From Anaerobacillus arseniciselenatis (GTDB lineage: Bacteria > Bacillota > Bacilli > Bacillales > Anaerobacillaceae), in the NCBI RefSeq assembly GCF_001865995.1, contig NZ_MLQQ01000001.1, positions 1-64,000 of the forward strand: a DNA stretch of 64,000 nucleotides. Direction: 5' to 3'. The notes beneath the pieces are model-generated. The model did no database searches, had not been told where the DNA came from, and saw nothing but the letters and a program-made list of their open reading frames with translations. Every line of letters starts with the position of its first letter. Within the stretch, counting starts at the first letter, position 1. Shown here piece after piece: positions 9,482 to 19,000 of the stretch. The position numbers and the translations under genes are program-made.

Positions 9482-10570
9482 ATGGTGAGATGGGTAGTAA
9501 AACTGTTCTTTGTTTTTTTAGGAGGAACATTAGGATACTTATATGTTCCAGACCTAATCAAAATTTTAAATTTTGGCTTACCGAATTGGGCAACAAATGC
9601 TTACGTAGGAGCAGGAATTGGCGCACTTATATTATATTTAATTTCATTTTGGGTTGCAGATTATATTGTCGGTTTAATTCGTTTAGTAGAAGAAAAATTA
9701 GTAAAGGCACCGGCAACAGACGTTCTTTTTGGAACAATGGGGATTATTTTTGGATTAATCGTTGCATTTTTAATCGTATTACCGTTGAATACCATTAATA
9801 TTCCAGTTTTTAGCTCGGTTTTGCCGATCTTTTTGACATTATTATTAGGTTATTTAGGTTTTCAGGTTGGGTTTAAAAAGCGTGACGAATTAATTAATTT
9901 ATTTTCGAGAAAAAGCGATAAGAAAAAAGAGATTGAAGAAGTGGTAAAAGAGAGACACGGTGTCGAATTGAAAATTTTAGATACGAGTGTCATTATCGAC
10001 GGACGAATAGCTGATATTTGTCAAACTGGTTTTTTAGAAGGTACTTTAGTTATCCCACAATTTGTTTTAGAAGAATTACAACATATCGCAGATTCTTCTG
10101 ATGTGTTAAAAAGAAATCGAGGACGTCGCGGACTAGATATATTAAATAAAATTCAAAAAGAATTATCAATAAATGTTGAAATTTATGAAGGTGATTTTGA
10201 GGATATTCAAGAAGTCGATAGTAAATTAGTAAAGCTTGCTAAAATTTTATCGGGTCTTGTCGTAACAAATGACTTTAATTTAAATAAAGTTTGTGATCTT
10301 CAAGGTGTTCCTGTACTAAATATTAATGACTTAGCAAATGCGGTTAAACCGATTGTTTTACCTGGTGAAGAATTACATGTACAAGTAATTAAGGATGGAA
10401 AAGAGCATAATCAAGGAATTGCTTATTTAGATGATGGTACGATGATCGTTGTTGAAGGTGGAAGAGATTATATCGGTAAGCATATTGATGTTATTGTAAC
10501 GAGTGTTCTTCAAACGTCTGCTGGTAGAATGATTTTTGCGAAACCGAAACTACTTGAGAAGGCATTATAA
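9482..10570 (+). CDS. yacL: Membrane-anchored PIN/TRAM domain protein (YacL)
   Basis: A 362-residue protein with about four N-terminal transmembrane segments (~5-135), a PIN nuclease-like domain beginning at [14 protein letters not shown] (~165) with conserved acidic residues, and a C-terminal TRAM RNA-binding domain (~290-350). PIN domains are usually Mg-dependent RNases, but the substrate of this conserved Bacillus family is not known to me. AAGGAGGTG lies 10 nt before the ATG. It has its own promoter upstream and a strong terminator downstream. Confidence 0.93.
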   Translation: MVRWVVKLFFVFLGGTLGYLYVPDLIKILNFGLPNWATNAYVGAGIGALILYLISFWVADYIVGLIRLVEEKLVKAPATDVLFGTMGIIFGLIVAFLIVLPLNTINIPVFSSVLPIFLTLLLGYLGFQVGFKKRDELINLFSRKSDKKKEIEEVVKERHGVELKILDTSVIIDGRIADICQTGFLEGTLVIPQFVLEELQHIADSSDVLKRNRGRRGLDILNKIQKELSINVEIYEGDFEDIQEVDSKLVKLAKILSGLVVTNDFNLNKVCDLQGVPVLNINDLANAVKPIVLPGEELHVQVIKDGKEHNQGIAYLDDGTMIVVEGGRDYIGKHIDVIVTSVLQTSAGRMIFAKPKLLEKAL

Positions 10571-10587
10571 ATTTATAGCTTAGATAT

Positions 10588-10632
10588 AAACGTTAGGTAG
10601 GCAAAATGCTTGCCTGACGTTTCCTTTTTGTC
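10588..10632 (+). terminator. Intrinsic terminator after yacL
   Basis: AAACGTTAGGTAGGC (10588-10602) pairs along all 15 positions, allowing G-T pairs, with GCTTGCCTGACGTTT (10608-10622), followed by TCCTTTTTG. Confidence 0.85.
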
Positions 10633-10690
10633 TTGAGTTCGCTATAATAATCATAGTCAAAAGATAAAAGTGATGGGGGAAGCGTCCTAA

Positions 10691-11383
10691 ATGAAATATT
10701 GTGTAGTGATCCCAGCAGCTGGACAAGGTAAAAGGATGAATTTAGGGAAAAATAAACAATTTCTTCTTTTAGAAAATAAACCGGTAATCATTCATACACT
10801 GGAAGTTTTTCAAGAAGACAGTTGGTGTGATGAAATTATTCTCGTTGCCAACGAAAAAGAAATCGAAGAAATTCGACAGTTAACAGTTACATATAACATT
10901 TGCAAGGTAAAAAAAATAGTACCAGGTGGAACTGAGCGGCAACATAGTGTTCGGAACGGCTTGAAGGCATTGAATGGTGATCGAATTGTGCTCGTTCATG
11001 ATGGTGCTCGTCCTTTTATAAAAAAAGAGCAAATTCACCACTTAGTTGAGGAAGCAAAACAATCACAGGCTGCAATACTCGCTGTACCGATCAAAGATAC
11101 CGTCAAAAAAAGTGAAGCAGGAACGATTTCACATACCGTTGACCGTTTGAATTTATGGAGTGCACAAACACCTCAAGCGTTTCGTTTACAAACTATAGTA
11201 GAGGCGCATAATTGGGCAGAAAAAAATCAATTTTTAGGAACAGATGAAGCAAGTTTATTAGAAAAGTTAAACAAACCGACTTCGATTGTCATGGGAGATT
11301 ATTTTAATATTAAGCTAACGACGAAAGAGGATATCGTTTTTGCTGAATCTATTTTACGATTGAAACGAGGAGAAAAATCATGA
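10691..11383 (+). CDS. ispD: IspD, 2-C-methyl-D-erythritol 4-phosphate cytidylyltransferase
   Basis: A 230-residue cytoplasmic enzyme of the MEP isoprenoid pathway that joins CTP and MEP. The nucleotide-binding [10 protein letters not shown] loop lies at residues ~7-16, and VHDGARPF (~101) and the dimer-arm region are present. It precedes ispF, which catalyses a later step of the same pathway, and the two overlap by four bases. GATGGGGGAAG stands before the ATG. A TATAAT at 10643-10648 could serve as a -10 box, but its -35 is poor. Confidence 0.96.
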   Translation: MKYCVVIPAAGQGKRMNLGKNKQFLLLENKPVIIHTLEVFQEDSWCDEIILVANEKEIEEIRQLTVTYNICKVKKIVPGGTERQHSVRNGLKALNGDRIVLVHDGARPFIKKEQIHHLVEEAKQSQAAILAVPIKDTVKKSEAGTISHTVDRLNLWSAQTPQAFRLQTIVEAHNWAEKNQFLGTDEASLLEKLNKPTSIVMGDYFNIKLTTKEDIVFAESILRLKRGEKS

Positions 11384-11862
11384 TGAGAATAGGACAAGGC
11401 TATGATGTACATCAATTAATTGAAGGAAGGCCGTTAATCATCGGTGGAATTGAAATCCCTCATGAAAAAGGATTATTAGGTCATTCAGATGCTGATGTTT
11501 TATTACATACGGTTGCAGATGCATGCTTAGGAGCAATTGCTGAAGGTGATATCGGAAAGCATTTTCCTGATACTGATCCTACTTTTAAAGACGCAGATTC
11601 TGCAAAGCTACTTTCCCATGTTTGGGAAATCGTTAAGGAAAAAGGCTATAAACTCGGAAATATTGATTGTACAATTATTGCCCAGAAGCCTAAAATGGCC
11701 CCGCATATTCCGGAAATGAAAAAGCGGATTGCCGATTTGCTAGAGGGTGATGAAAATCAAGTCAATGTTAAAGCAACGACAACAGAAAAACTAGGTTTTT
11801 GTGGTAGAGAAGAAGGAATTGCCACCCAGGCGGTTGTTTTATTAGTTGAGAGTGTTGAGTGA
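11380..11862 (+). CDS. ispF: IspF, 2-C-methyl-D-erythritol 2,4-cyclodiphosphate synthase
   Basis: A 160-residue trimeric metal enzyme of the MEP pathway. The metal ligands are in GYDVHQL (Asp and His near residues 9-11) and the later histidine of [17 protein letters not shown] at 11380 overlaps the ispD stop; ATG at 11383 is also possible. Oddly, the last codons (E-S-V-E and the TGA) are written in GAGTGTT and GAGTGAA heptamers of the downstream repeat element. The C-terminal tail therefore appears to derive from the repeat rather than from the ancestral gene. Confidence 0.96.
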   Translation: MMRIGQGYDVHQLIEGRPLIIGGIEIPHEKGLLGHSDADVLLHTVADACLGAIAEGDIGKHFPDTDPTFKDADSAKLLSHVWEIVKEKGYKLGNIDCTIIAQKPKMAPHIPEMKKRIADLLEGDENQVNVKATTTEKLGFCGREEGIATQAVVLLVESVE

Positions 11863-11951
11863 AGAGTTATGAGTTAGTGTAAGTAAAGCTTCGAAGCACT
11901 GAACTCAAAACTCAAAACTCAAAACTCAAAACTCAAAACTCAAAACTCAAG
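11850..11951. repeat. Heptamer-arm repeat element between ispF and gltX
   Basis: Four GAGTNNN heptamers run from 11850 to 11877 (GAGTGTT, GAGTGAA, GAGTTAT, GAGTTAG). The centre has the palindrome GCTTCGAAGC near 11888. From 11904 there are about 6.7 perfect tandem copies of CTCAAAA, the complement of TTTTGAG. The left arm overlaps the last 13 bases of ispF. The right arm ends 19 nt before the gltX start. Confidence 0.85.
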
Positions 11952-11970
11952 AAACGAAAGGATGTTACAT

Positions 11971-13425
11971 ATGTCAAAGCAAGTACGAGTTCGGTTTGCT
12001 CCAAGTCCAACGGGGCATTTACACATTGGTGGAGCGAGGTCTGCTCTTTTTAATTATTTATTTGCCCGCAATCAAGGTGGAAAATTTATTGTTAGAATTG
12101 AAGATACAGATCAAGCAAGAAATGTTGATACAGCTAAAGAAAAGCTTTTAGAAAGCATGAAGTGGTTAGGAATAGATTGGGACGAAAGTATTGATGTTGG
12201 TGGCGAATATGGTCCCTATAGTTGTATGGAAAGAGTAGATATTTATAAAAAGTATATTCAAACTTTAATTGATGAAGGGAAAGCTTATTACTGTTACATG
12301 AGTGAAGAAGAAAGTGAAAAAGAACGTGAAGAACAACTCGCTCGTGGAGAAACACCTAAATATAGTGGTAGAGATCGCGATTTAACTGAAGAACAGCGTG
12401 CTGCTTATGAAAAAGAAGGTAGAGTTCCTGTTGTTCGTTTCCGTGTTCAAGAGGGAAAACAAGTAGTAGTTGATGATGCTATTAGAGGAACTGTTTCTTT
12501 TGAAACTGATGGAATTGGTGATTTCATTATTGCGAGACGCGATGGTATTCCTATGTACAACTTTGCGGTTGTCATTGATGATCATTTAATGGAGATTACT
12601 CATGTGATTCGTGGAGAAGAACATTTATCAAACGCTCCGCGACAAGTGTTGTTATTTGAAGCATTTTGTTGGGAAGCGCCTAAGTTTGCGCATGCTTCAT
12701 TAATTTTAAACCAAGATCGTCAAAAGATGAGTAAACGTGACGAGTCAATTATCCAATTTGTTGAGCAGTATCGTGAGTTAGGTTATTTACCAGAAGCACT
12801 CGTTAACTTTTTAGCTCTTCTTGGCTGGTCTCCGGTCGGAGAGGAAGAAATATTTACTAAAGATGAACTAATTGAACAATTTAGTTTAGGAAGAGTTTCA
12901 AAAGCTCCAGCCGTTTTTGATACACAAAAATTAGAGTGGATGAATAATCAATATATGAAGAAGGTTGATGGTGAAAAAGTAGTTGAACTCGCATTGCCAC
13001 ACTTAGTAGAGAGTGGTAAACTGCCAGAGAACATGTCAGAAGAACAATTAGTTTGGGCTCGAGACTTAATTTTGTTACACCAAGAAAAAATGAGTTATGG
13101 AGCAGAAATTATTAAGTTAACAGAGTTGTTCTTTAAGACCGATATTGAGTATAATGAAGAAGCAAAGGAAGTTTTAAGTGGAGAACAAGTACCTGCAGTT
13201 ATTTCTGAATTTAAAAATCAATTAGAAGCTTTAACATCGTTTGATGCAGCAGATATTAAAGCAGCGACAAAAGCAACGCAAAAAGCTACAGGTCAAAAAG
13301 GAAAACAGCTCTTTATGCCAATTCGAGTAGCAACTACAGGGCAAACGCATGGCCCTGATTTACCACAAGCAATCAGCTTATTAGGTAAAGAAGTTATTTT
13401 AAACAGACTAACCGCTTTACTTTAG
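11971..13425 (+). CDS. gltX: Glutamyl-tRNA synthetase
   Basis: A 484-residue class I aminoacyl-tRNA synthetase. The HIGH-type motif appears as [11 protein letters not shown] near residue 17 and the second signature as QKMSKRDES near 250. In Bacillus this enzyme is non-discriminating: it also charges tRNA-Gln, which GatCAB then corrects. I prefer ATG at 11971 ([15 protein letters not shown]) over ATG at 11962, because GAAAGGA at 11956-11962 is then well spaced. It lies between ispF and the cysE T-box, as in B. subtilis. Confidence 0.96.
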   Translation: MSKQVRVRFAPSPTGHLHIGGARSALFNYLFARNQGGKFIVRIEDTDQARNVDTAKEKLLESMKWLGIDWDESIDVGGEYGPYSCMERVDIYKKYIQTLIDEGKAYYCYMSEEESEKEREEQLARGETPKYSGRDRDLTEEQRAAYEKEGRVPVVRFRVQEGKQVVVDDAIRGTVSFETDGIGDFIIARRDGIPMYNFAVVIDDHLMEITHVIRGEEHLSNAPRQVLLFEAFCWEAPKFAHASLILNQDRQKMSKRDESIIQFVEQYRELGYLPEALVNFLALLGWSPVGEEEIFTKDELIEQFSLGRVSKAPAVFDTQKLEWMNNQYMKKVDGEKVVELALPHLVESGKLPENMSEEQLVWARDLILLHQEKMSYGAEIIKLTELFFKTDIEYNEEAKEVLSGEQVPAVISEFKNQLEALTSFDAADIKAATKATQKATGQKGKQLFMPIRVATTGQTHGPDLPQAISLLGKEVILNRLTALL

Positions 13426-13446
13426 TAAAAGTAAATAGATAAACGT

Positions 13447-13757
13447 TGAAGAGGAGAAGTAAAAGGAGTATTTTCTTTATAGAGAGAGCTGTCTTGGCTG
13501 AAAGCAGCTTAAGAAATACCTTTTGAAATGCCCCTCTGAGTCCTATACTAAAAAACTTTAAATGGAAGTTTTAAACCTCCTGATTACCGGACTTTTTAAA
13601 ATTCCGTACAGTGTGAGTTTAAAATTCCTTTCAAAGTTAAGTAAGTATAGGCGGTACTCACCGTTAACGAGTTAAGAGGAGTAGATAATACTCAAACAGA
13701 GTGGGACCGCGCTAAAAGCGTCTCTGTGCTAAGTTGGCACAGAGGCGCTTTTTTGGT
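13447..13757 (+). promoter_or_regulatory. T-box leader, probably cysteine-specific
   Basis: The conserved T-box segment AGAGTGGGACCGCG lies at 13699-13712, followed by an intrinsic terminator whose 5' arm (GCGTCTCTGTGC from 13718) and 3' arm (GCACAGAGGCGC to 13749) flank a short loop and precede TTTTTT. CAGAG before the T-box can pair with CTCTG of the terminator as the antiterminator. Stem I closes with CCCCTCTGAG at 13531; the triplet before it, TGC at 13529-13531, would be a Cys specifier. Its position before cysE-cysS agrees with that. Uncharged tRNA-Cys would promote read-through. Confidence 0.88.
13718..13757 (+). terminator. T-box terminator hairpin
   Basis: GCGTCTCTGTGC pairs with GCACAGAGGCGC around the loop TAAGTTG, followed by TTTTTTGG. 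This is the conditional terminator of the T-box described above, not the end of an operon. Confidence 0.85.
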
Positions 13758-13790
13758 TTTGAAATGAAGACATCGAAGGGGGAGAGGGAA

Positions 13791-14426
13791 TTGTTAAAAA
13801 CATTAAGAAATGATATTGATGTTGTCTTTGAGCAAGATCCAGCAGCAAGAAATAAATTAGAAGTGATTTTTTCTTATTCGGGCCTCCATGCGATATGGGG
13901 ACATAGATTTGCACACTTCTTATGGAAAAAACGAATGTTTTTTTTAGCGAGGCTAATCTCGCAAATCTCGCGCTTTATTACAGGTGTTGAAATTCACCCA
14001 GGTGCAGTGATTGGTCAACGTCTATTTATCGACCACGGGATGGGGGTTGTTATCGGAGAAACATGTGAAATTGGTGATAATGTAACGATTTATCAAGGGG
14101 TTACACTAGGAGGAACAGGTAAAGAAAAAGGTAAGCGACACCCGACAATTGAAGATAATGTTTTGATAGCCTCAGGCGCTAAAGTGTTAGGATCAATGAC
14201 GATTGGTAAAAATTCAAGAGTAGGTGCCGGTTCCGTAGTTCTAAAAGAAGTACCGCCTAATTCGACAGTAGTCGGAATTCCGGGGCGGATCGTTATGCAA
14301 GATGGAGTGAAAATTAGTAGAGACTTAGATCATATTAATTTACCCGATCCAGTAGCAGATAAATTAAAAGAACTCGAAGAAGAGATTAAACACCTTCAAG
14401 AGGAAATGGAAAAATTGAAACAGTGA
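13791..14426 (+). CDS. cysE: Serine O-acetyltransferase
   Basis: A 211-residue enzyme that acetylates serine with acetyl-CoA as the first committed step of cysteine synthesis. A helical N-terminal domain is followed by a left-handed beta-helix of hexapeptide repeats (~75-185) with the catalytic region [17 protein letters not shown]. The C-terminus is a charged coiled coil. An upstream in-frame TTG at 13734 falls inside the T-box terminator, so I chose TTG at 13791, which follows AAGGGGGAGAGGG and gives the family's usual N-terminus. The stop codon lies inside the first unit of a heptamer repeat. Confidence 0.94.
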   Translation: MLKTLRNDIDVVFEQDPAARNKLEVIFSYSGLHAIWGHRFAHFLWKKRMFFLARLISQISRFITGVEIHPGAVIGQRLFIDHGMGVVIGETCEIGDNVTIYQGVTLGGTGKEKGKRHPTIEDNVLIASGAKVLGSMTIGKNSRVGAGSVVLKEVPPNSTVVGIPGRIVMQDGVKISRDLDHINLPDPVADKLKELEEEIKHLQEEMEKLKQ

Positions 14427-14570
14427 AGAGTTAAGAGTGTTGAGTTTTGAGTTGGTGAAAGTATCACTCCGAAGTTCCTTGCTTTCTATAATTTTTTCTT
14501 TACAAAGATAGAGGAGCTCCGAAGCGCTACCCACACAACTCAACACTCAAAATTCAACACTCAAAACTAA
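14421..14570. repeat. Heptamer-arm repeat element between cysE and cysS
   Basis: CAGTGAA at 14421 is followed by GAGTTAA, GAGTGTT, GAGTTTT and GAGTTGG in 7-nt register to 14455. The centre carries CTCCGAAG, and 14537-14569 is the complementary arm (AACTCAACACTC, AATTCAACACTC and so on). The TGA stop of cysE is part of the first unit, and the element ends about 20 nt before the cysS start. Confidence 0.8.
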
Positions 14571-14591
14571 AAAAAAGGAGTGTAAAAATAA

Positions 14592-15992
14592 GTGGCAATT
14601 AAAATTTATAATACGTTAACGAGACAAAAAGAAATTTTTAAGCCAATTGAAGAGGGAAAAGTAAAAATGTATGTTTGTGGTCCAACCGTATACAACTACA
14701 TCCATATTGGTAATGCAAGGCCTGCGATCGTTTTTGATATGGTACGGAGATACTTTGAGTATCGTGGCTATGACGTCAATTACGTTTCAAACTTTACGGA
14801 TGTCGATGACAAGCTCATAAAAGCAGCAAAAGAGTTAGGTGAGGATGTACCGACAATAGCTGAGCGGTTTATTAAAGCTTATTTTGAAGACGTTGGTGCA
14901 TTAGGAGTTCGTTCGGCAGATGCCCACCCTCGCGTGACAGAAACAATGACTGAAATCATTGAATTTATTAATGGGCTCATAGAGAAAGGCTTCGCTTATG
15001 AGGTCAATGGCGACGTTTATTTTAGTACAAGGAAATTTGAAAATTACGGAAAACTTTCACAACAATCGATAGATGCTTTACAGTCAGGTGCAAGAATTGA
15101 AGTTGAGCAACAAAAGGTAGATCCTTTAGATTTTGCGCTTTGGAAAGTGGCGAAACCAGGAGAAATCTCGTGGGATAGTCCTTGGGGAAAAGGAAGGCCA
15201 GGTTGGCACATTGAATGCTCAGCAATGGTAAAGAAATATTTAGGTGAGACGATCGATATCCATGCTGGAGGTCAAGATTTATCTTTTCCGCACCATGAAA
15301 ATGAAATTGCTCAATCAGAAGCGATGACAGGTAAAGCGATGGCAAATTATTGGATGCACAACGGGTATATTAATATAGATAATGAAAAAATGTCGAAGTC
15401 TTTAGGGAATTTCATTTTAGTTCATGACATTCTTAAAAAGTATGATCCGGAAATTATACGTTTCTTTATGTTAATGGCTCATTATCGAAGTCCGATTAAC
15501 TTCAATGACGAGCTTTTAAATAGTGCGGGTACTGGCCTGGAGCGTTTGAAAAATGCTGTTCAAAACTTAGAATATCGCCTCGAAGAAACAGCCGATTTAG
15601 GTAAAAATGAAAGTGAATGGGTAGCTAAAATTGACGCTGAAAAAGAAAAGTTTATCCGTGAAATGGATGATGATTTTAACAGTGCTAACGCTATAGCGGT
15701 CCTTTTTGACTTAGCAAAGTTAGCTAATGTGTATTTACGTGAAGACCATACACAAAAAGTTGTGTTACAGAAGTTTTTAGAAACTTTTAATGAGTTAGCT
15801 GATGTTATTGGATTGCAGTTATCTTCGCCAAAAGAACTACTTGATGAGGAAATTGAAAAGTTAATTGAACAAAGAAATGAAGCACGTAAAAATAAAGATT
15901 TTGCCCTAGCAGATAAAATTAGAGATGATTTAAAAGATATGAACATTATATTAGAAGATACACCACAAGGGGTACGCTGGAAGAGGGAATAG
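14592..15992 (+). CDS. cysS: Cysteinyl-tRNA synthetase
   Basis: A 466-residue class I synthetase. The motif [11 protein letters not shown] near residue 35 is HIGH-like, KMSKSLGN near 267 is the second signature, and Cys in CGPTVYN together with GWHIECSAM supplies zinc ligands. It shares the cysteine T-box with cysE, so cysteine synthesis and charging respond to the same signal. The start is GTG after AAAAAAAGGAGTG. A heptamer repeat separates it from cysE. Confidence 0.96.
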   Translation: MAIKIYNTLTRQKEIFKPIEEGKVKMYVCGPTVYNYIHIGNARPAIVFDMVRRYFEYRGYDVNYVSNFTDVDDKLIKAAKELGEDVPTIAERFIKAYFEDVGALGVRSADAHPRVTETMTEIIEFINGLIEKGFAYEVNGDVYFSTRKFENYGKLSQQSIDALQSGARIEVEQQKVDPLDFALWKVAKPGEISWDSPWGKGRPGWHIECSAMVKKYLGETIDIHAGGQDLSFPHHENEIAQSEAMTGKAMANYWMHNGYINIDNEKMSKSLGNFILVHDILKKYDPEIIRFFMLMAHYRSPINFNDELLNSAGTGLERLKNAVQNLEYRLEETADLGKNESEWVAKIDAEKEKFIREMDDDFNSANAIAVLFDLAKLANVYLREDHTQKVVLQKFLETFNELADVIGLQLSSPKELLDEEIEKLIEQRNEARKNKDFALADKIRDDLKDMNIILEDTPQGVRWKRE

Positions 15993-15997
15993 TTGCT

Positions 15998-16420
15998 ATG
16001 ATGAAACTAACAAAACCAACCATTGATTTAAAACAATTAAATGCTCTAGCGTTAGCTTACATGGGTGATTCTATTTTAGATACGTATGTACGATATCGTT
16101 TAATTGCATCAGGAAAAGTAAGGCCTCACGAACTGCATAAAAAAGCTACAAAATATGTTTCAGCTCAAGCGCAGGCAGTCGTTGTAAACTGCCTGCTAAA
16201 TTCTAGTTTTTTAACAGAAGAAGAAACAGCAGTGGTGATGCGTGGCAGGAATGCAAAGCCTGGAAATGTTCGTAAAAGCACCGATCTACAAACGTACCGC
16301 CTAAGTACAGCTTTTGAAGCATTGATTGGTTACTTATACTTACTCGATAAATATGAAAGACTAGATGAAGTTATTGGACAAACGTTTAAAATTTTAGAAG
16401 AAGGGAGTGAGAAAAAGTGA
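15998..16420 (+). CDS. mrnC: Mini-ribonuclease III (23S rRNA maturation)
   Basis: A 140-residue RNase III-like catalytic domain without the double-stranded-RNA-binding domain. The signature [15 protein letters not shown] lies at ~17-31 and further conserved acidic residues include the E in [12 protein letters not shown]. In B. subtilis this enzyme trims the ends of 23S rRNA precursor. It starts five bases after cysS; ATG at 15998 or 16001 are both possible. It overlaps rlmB by four bases. Confidence 0.93.
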   Translation: MMKLTKPTIDLKQLNALALAYMGDSILDTYVRYRLIASGKVRPHELHKKATKYVSAQAQAVVVNCLLNSSFLTEEETAVVMRGRNAKPGNVRKSTDLQTYRLSTAFEALIGYLYLLDKYERLDEVIGQTFKILEEGSEKK

Positions 16421-17166
16421 GTAGTGAATTCATCGTTGGTAAAAATCCTGTTTTAGAAGCGCTACGTTCCGGTCATACAATCAACAAAATATGGATAGGT
16501 GAGGGAACACAAAAAGGGCAAGTAAACCAAGTTCTTGACCTTGCAAAAGAAAATGGAATTCAGTTTCAATTTGTTCCGAAAAAGAAGTTAGATACATTAG
16601 TAGATACCAAAAACCATCAAGGGGTTGTAGCATCAGTAGCAGCATATGAATATGCAGATATTGATGACGTGTTCAGAAAAGCAGAACAAAAAGGTGAAGA
16701 TCCTTTTATTTTAATTTTAGATGAGATTGAAGATCCCCATAATTTAGGATCGATTTTAAGAACTGCAGATGCAGCTGGGGCGCATGGTGTCATCATCCCA
16801 AAACGCCGCGCTGTCGGTTTAACGGCTACAGTAGCAAAAGCTTCAACAGGAGCCATTGAATATGTGCCTGTGGTACGTGTTACAAACTTAGCTCGAACAA
16901 TGGACGAGCTGAAAAAGCGAGGCCTTTGGTTTGCGGGAACCGACGCTAAAGGTGATACCGATTTTAGAGAAGCGAGTTTCGATTTACCGATTGGACTTGT
17001 CATCGGTAGTGAAGGAAAAGGAATGAGTCGTTTAATCAAAGAAAAGTGTGACTTTTTACTAAGTGTTCCGATGCTCGGAAAGGTTACTTCTTTAAACGCA
17101 TCGGTAGCTGCTAGTCTGTTGATGTATGAAGTTCTTAGGAAGCGTACCCCTGTAGGAATGAAGTAA
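16417..17166 (+). CDS. rlmB: 23S rRNA (Gm2251)-2'-O-methyltransferase, SpoU family
   Basis: A 249-residue SPOUT methyltransferase. After an N-terminal RNA-binding domain (~1-75) come the three family motifs: [30 protein letters not shown] and [14 protein letters not shown], which form the knotted SAM site. It probably methylates the ribose of a 23S rRNA guanosine; the exact target is inferred from family name only. The GTG start overlaps the mrnC stop, and rae1 begins at the next base after its own stop. Confidence 0.93.
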   Translation: MSSEFIVGKNPVLEALRSGHTINKIWIGEGTQKGQVNQVLDLAKENGIQFQFVPKKKLDTLVDTKNHQGVVASVAAYEYADIDDVFRKAEQKGEDPFILILDEIEDPHNLGSILRTADAAGAHGVIIPKRRAVGLTATVAKASTGAIEYVPVVRVTNLARTMDELKKRGLWFAGTDAKGDTDFREASFDLPIGLVIGSEGKGMSRLIKEKCDFLLSVPMLGKVTSLNASVAASLLMYEVLRKRTPVGMK

Positions 17167-17679
17167 ATGGGGGATATACTTCTCGTTGATGGCTACAACA
17201 TTATCGGAGATTGGCCGGAATTAAAACAGTTGAAAGTAAATGACTTGGAAGGCGCCAGGGATCAACTAGTTGAAAAGATGGCTGAATACCAAGCTTATAG
17301 TGGCATGAAAGTCATTATTATTTTTGATGCGCATATGGTGCCTGGGATAGGTAAGAAATACAAAAATTATCGACTAGAAATTGTTTACACAAAGGAAAAT
17401 GAAACGGCGGATGAACGGATCGAAAGACTAGTAAAAAAATTAAAAAATGTTAATACGCGAGTGTATGTGGCGACTTCTGACTTTGTCGAGCAATCGGTCA
17501 CTTTTGGTTATGGAGCATTACGAAAATCTGCCAGAGAATTAAGAACAGAGATGAGGGTAGTTGAGCAAGGGATAGAGCGTGAAGTAAAAAAGTCGAAAAA
17601 AGAGAGAAAATCAACAAAAATCCCGATATCTGACGAAATGGCAGAAATTTTTGAAAAATGGCGTCGAGGCGACATGTGA
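17167..17679 (+). CDS. rae1: Rae1 (YacP), ribosome-associated endoribonuclease
   Basis: A 170-residue NYN/PIN-fold protein. LLVDGYNIIG at residues 5-14 and the acidic IIFDAH (~53) and ATSDF (~106) motifs form the metal site. In B. subtilis Rae1 cuts mRNA in the ribosomal A site during translation. It ends in KWRRGDM like its homologs. It starts directly after the rlmB stop, so the two are translated together. Confidence 0.93.
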   Translation: MGDILLVDGYNIIGDWPELKQLKVNDLEGARDQLVEKMAEYQAYSGMKVIIIFDAHMVPGIGKKYKNYRLEIVYTKENETADERIERLVKKLKNVNTRVYVATSDFVEQSVTFGYGALRKSARELRTEMRVVEQGIEREVKKSKKERKSTKIPISDEMAEIFEKWRRGDM

Positions 17680-17683
17680 GTGG

Positions 17684-17713
17684 TTGACGCTACTCGAATG
17701 AATGCTATATAAT
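17684..17713 (+). promoter_or_regulatory. Promoter upstream of sigH
   Basis: TTGACG at 17684-17689 and TATAAT at 17708-17713 are 18 nt apart. The leader to sigH would be about 200 nt. AbrB-type control is known for B. subtilis sigH but has no sequence motif I can confirm here. Confidence 0.7.
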
Positions 17714-17920
17714 GTTCCTATATTTAGACAATTCTTTTTGTTTAAAAAGGTACATATTGTCACACTATCACCTTATATTATAGGTAGTTGTGTAAGTGAA
17801 AATTAACAACAATGAAAAGTTCACGCCATTTGTAGTTTGAAGTTATTGCAGTGACATTTTTGTTAAATGTTAATGACCCCCTTTTTAAACGTAACACAAT
17901 TCATCAAAGGCGGAGGGATT

Positions 17921-18574
17921 ATGGTGAGCATAGACCTCAAGGAAATCACAAATGCTGATTTTGAAGAAATGGAAGATGAATATTTAGTTGAATATGTCCG
18001 TGAGGGAGACAGTGGAGCTCTTGAGTATCTTATTAATAAATATAAGAACTTTGTTAGAGCGAAAGCTAGATCGTATTTTCTGATTGGTGCAGACCATGAA
18101 GACATTGTTCAAGAAGGAATGATTGGCCTCTATAAGGCAATTCGTGATTTTAAAGGGGACAAGCTATCATCGTTTAAGGCATTTGCAGAACTGTGTATTA
18201 CTAGGCAAATTATTACTGCGATAAAAACTGCAACTAGGCAAAAGCATATTCCTTTAAACTCTTATGTTTCGTTAGACAGACCCATTTATGATGAAGAAAG
18301 TGACCGAACACTCCTAGATGTTATTTGTGGGAATCGTGTGACTGACCCTGAAGAACTTCTCATTAATCAAGAGGAGTTTGATGACATTGAATTAAAAATG
18401 GGAGAAATATTAAGTGATCTTGAGCGGAAAGTGTTAATGCTCTATTTAGATGGTAGATCATATCAAGAAATTTCCGTTGACTTAAATAGACACGTAAAGT
18501 CAATTGACAATGCCTTACAAAGAGTGAAACGAAAGCTAGAACGGTATGTAGAATTAAAAGGTGTAAGTCTTTAA
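17921..18574 (+). CDS. sigH: RNA polymerase sigma factor SigH
   Basis: A 217-residue sigma-70-family factor for the transition state and the onset of sporulation. Region 2 is ARSYFLIGADHEDIVQEGMI (~50-70), and region 4 includes DGRSYQEISVDLNRHVKSID near the C-terminus. An in-frame TTG at 17867 would add 18 residues; I prefer ATG at 17921 because AAAGGCGGAGGG is directly upstream. It has its own promoter and a strong terminator. Confidence 0.95.
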   Translation: MVSIDLKEITNADFEEMEDEYLVEYVREGDSGALEYLINKYKNFVRAKARSYFLIGADHEDIVQEGMIGLYKAIRDFKGDKLSSFKAFAELCITRQIITAIKTATRQKHIPLNSYVSLDRPIYDEESDRTLLDVICGNRVTDPEELLINQEEFDDIELKMGEILSDLERKVLMLYLDGRSYQEISVDLNRHVKSIDNALQRVKRKLERYVELKGVSL

Positions 18575-18600
18575 AAAACAGGGGAAACCCTGTTTTTTAA
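18573..18600 (+). terminator. Intrinsic terminator of sigH
   Basis: AAAAAACAGGG and CCCTGTTTTTT form a perfect 11-bp stem with a GAAA loop. The stem starts inside the sigH stop codon. Confidence 0.93.
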
Positions 18601-18603
18601 GTT

Positions 18604-18712
18604 TTGAATGAAGAGTGTTGATTGTTGAGTTGGTGAAAGTAAAGGCTCCGAAGCATTAGCTTGCAATAATTTTCAATTTTTAATTGTGAATTGTAAATTG
18701 TAAATTAAGAAA
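18604..18712. repeat. Heptamer repeats of two types after sigH
   Basis: 18606-18633 has four units (GAATGAA, GAGTGTT, GATTGTT, GAGTTGG), followed by GGCTCCGAAGC. Instead of the CTCAAAA arm seen elsewhere, 18682-18709 carries a different heptamer, AATTGTG, AATTGTA, AATTGTA, AATTAAG. The element lies right behind the sigH terminator. Confidence 0.75.
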
Positions 18713-18755
18713 AGGGTTTTGGAATGGCTAATTATGGATACAATTGTACAGTATA

Positions 18756-18784
18756 TTGACACTGTCATAGCCCTATGATATGTT
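18756..18784 (+). promoter_or_regulatory. Promoter upstream of rpmG
   Basis: TTGACA at 18756-18761 and TATGTT at 18779-18784 are 17 nt apart. It starts the rpmG-secE-nusG segment after the sigH terminator and the repeat. Confidence 0.7.
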
Positions 18785-18832
18785 TATTTAGTGTGTGAAT
18801 ATTATCATTTTCATGATAGGGGTAGTATAACT

Positions 18833-18982
18833 ATGCGAAAAAAAGCAGTTCTTGCATGTAGCATATGTAAGTCTCGGAATTACACAACAGAAAAGAAAAA
18901 GTCTGATAATGAAGAACGAATCGGAATGAAAATGTTTTGTAAAGTGTGTAACGAGCATACCCTGCATCTTGAAACGAAATAA
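18833..18982 (+). CDS. rpmG: 50S ribosomal protein L33, zinc-binding form
   Basis: A 49-residue protein of the large subunit. Two CxxC pairs, CSIC near residue 9 and CKVC near 37, make this the zinc-containing type of L33 (not the Cys-free paralogue used under zinc limitation). The longer reading from 18791 is not needed: ATG at 18833 follows GATAGGGGTAG and gives the standard MRKKAVLACSICKSRNY beginning. It precedes secE and nusG, as in other Bacillaceae. Confidence 0.94.
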   Translation: MRKKAVLACSICKSRNYTTEKKKSDNEERIGMKMFCKVCNEHTLHLETK

Positions 18983-19000
18983 ATCATTTTGTACAAGCTA

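Noticed and set aside
9349..9798. 149-codon plus-strand frame overlapping yacL
   Set aside because: It has no ribosome binding site, an odd composition, and overlaps the well-supported yacL frame.
11904..11950. CTCAAAA tandem run as a CRISPR array
   Set aside because: Units are 7 nt with no spacers and there are no cas genes.
13734..13790. Longer cysE start at TTG 13734
   Set aside because: It lies in the T-box terminator loop and would translate the terminator; TTG at 13791 has a strong ribosome binding site.
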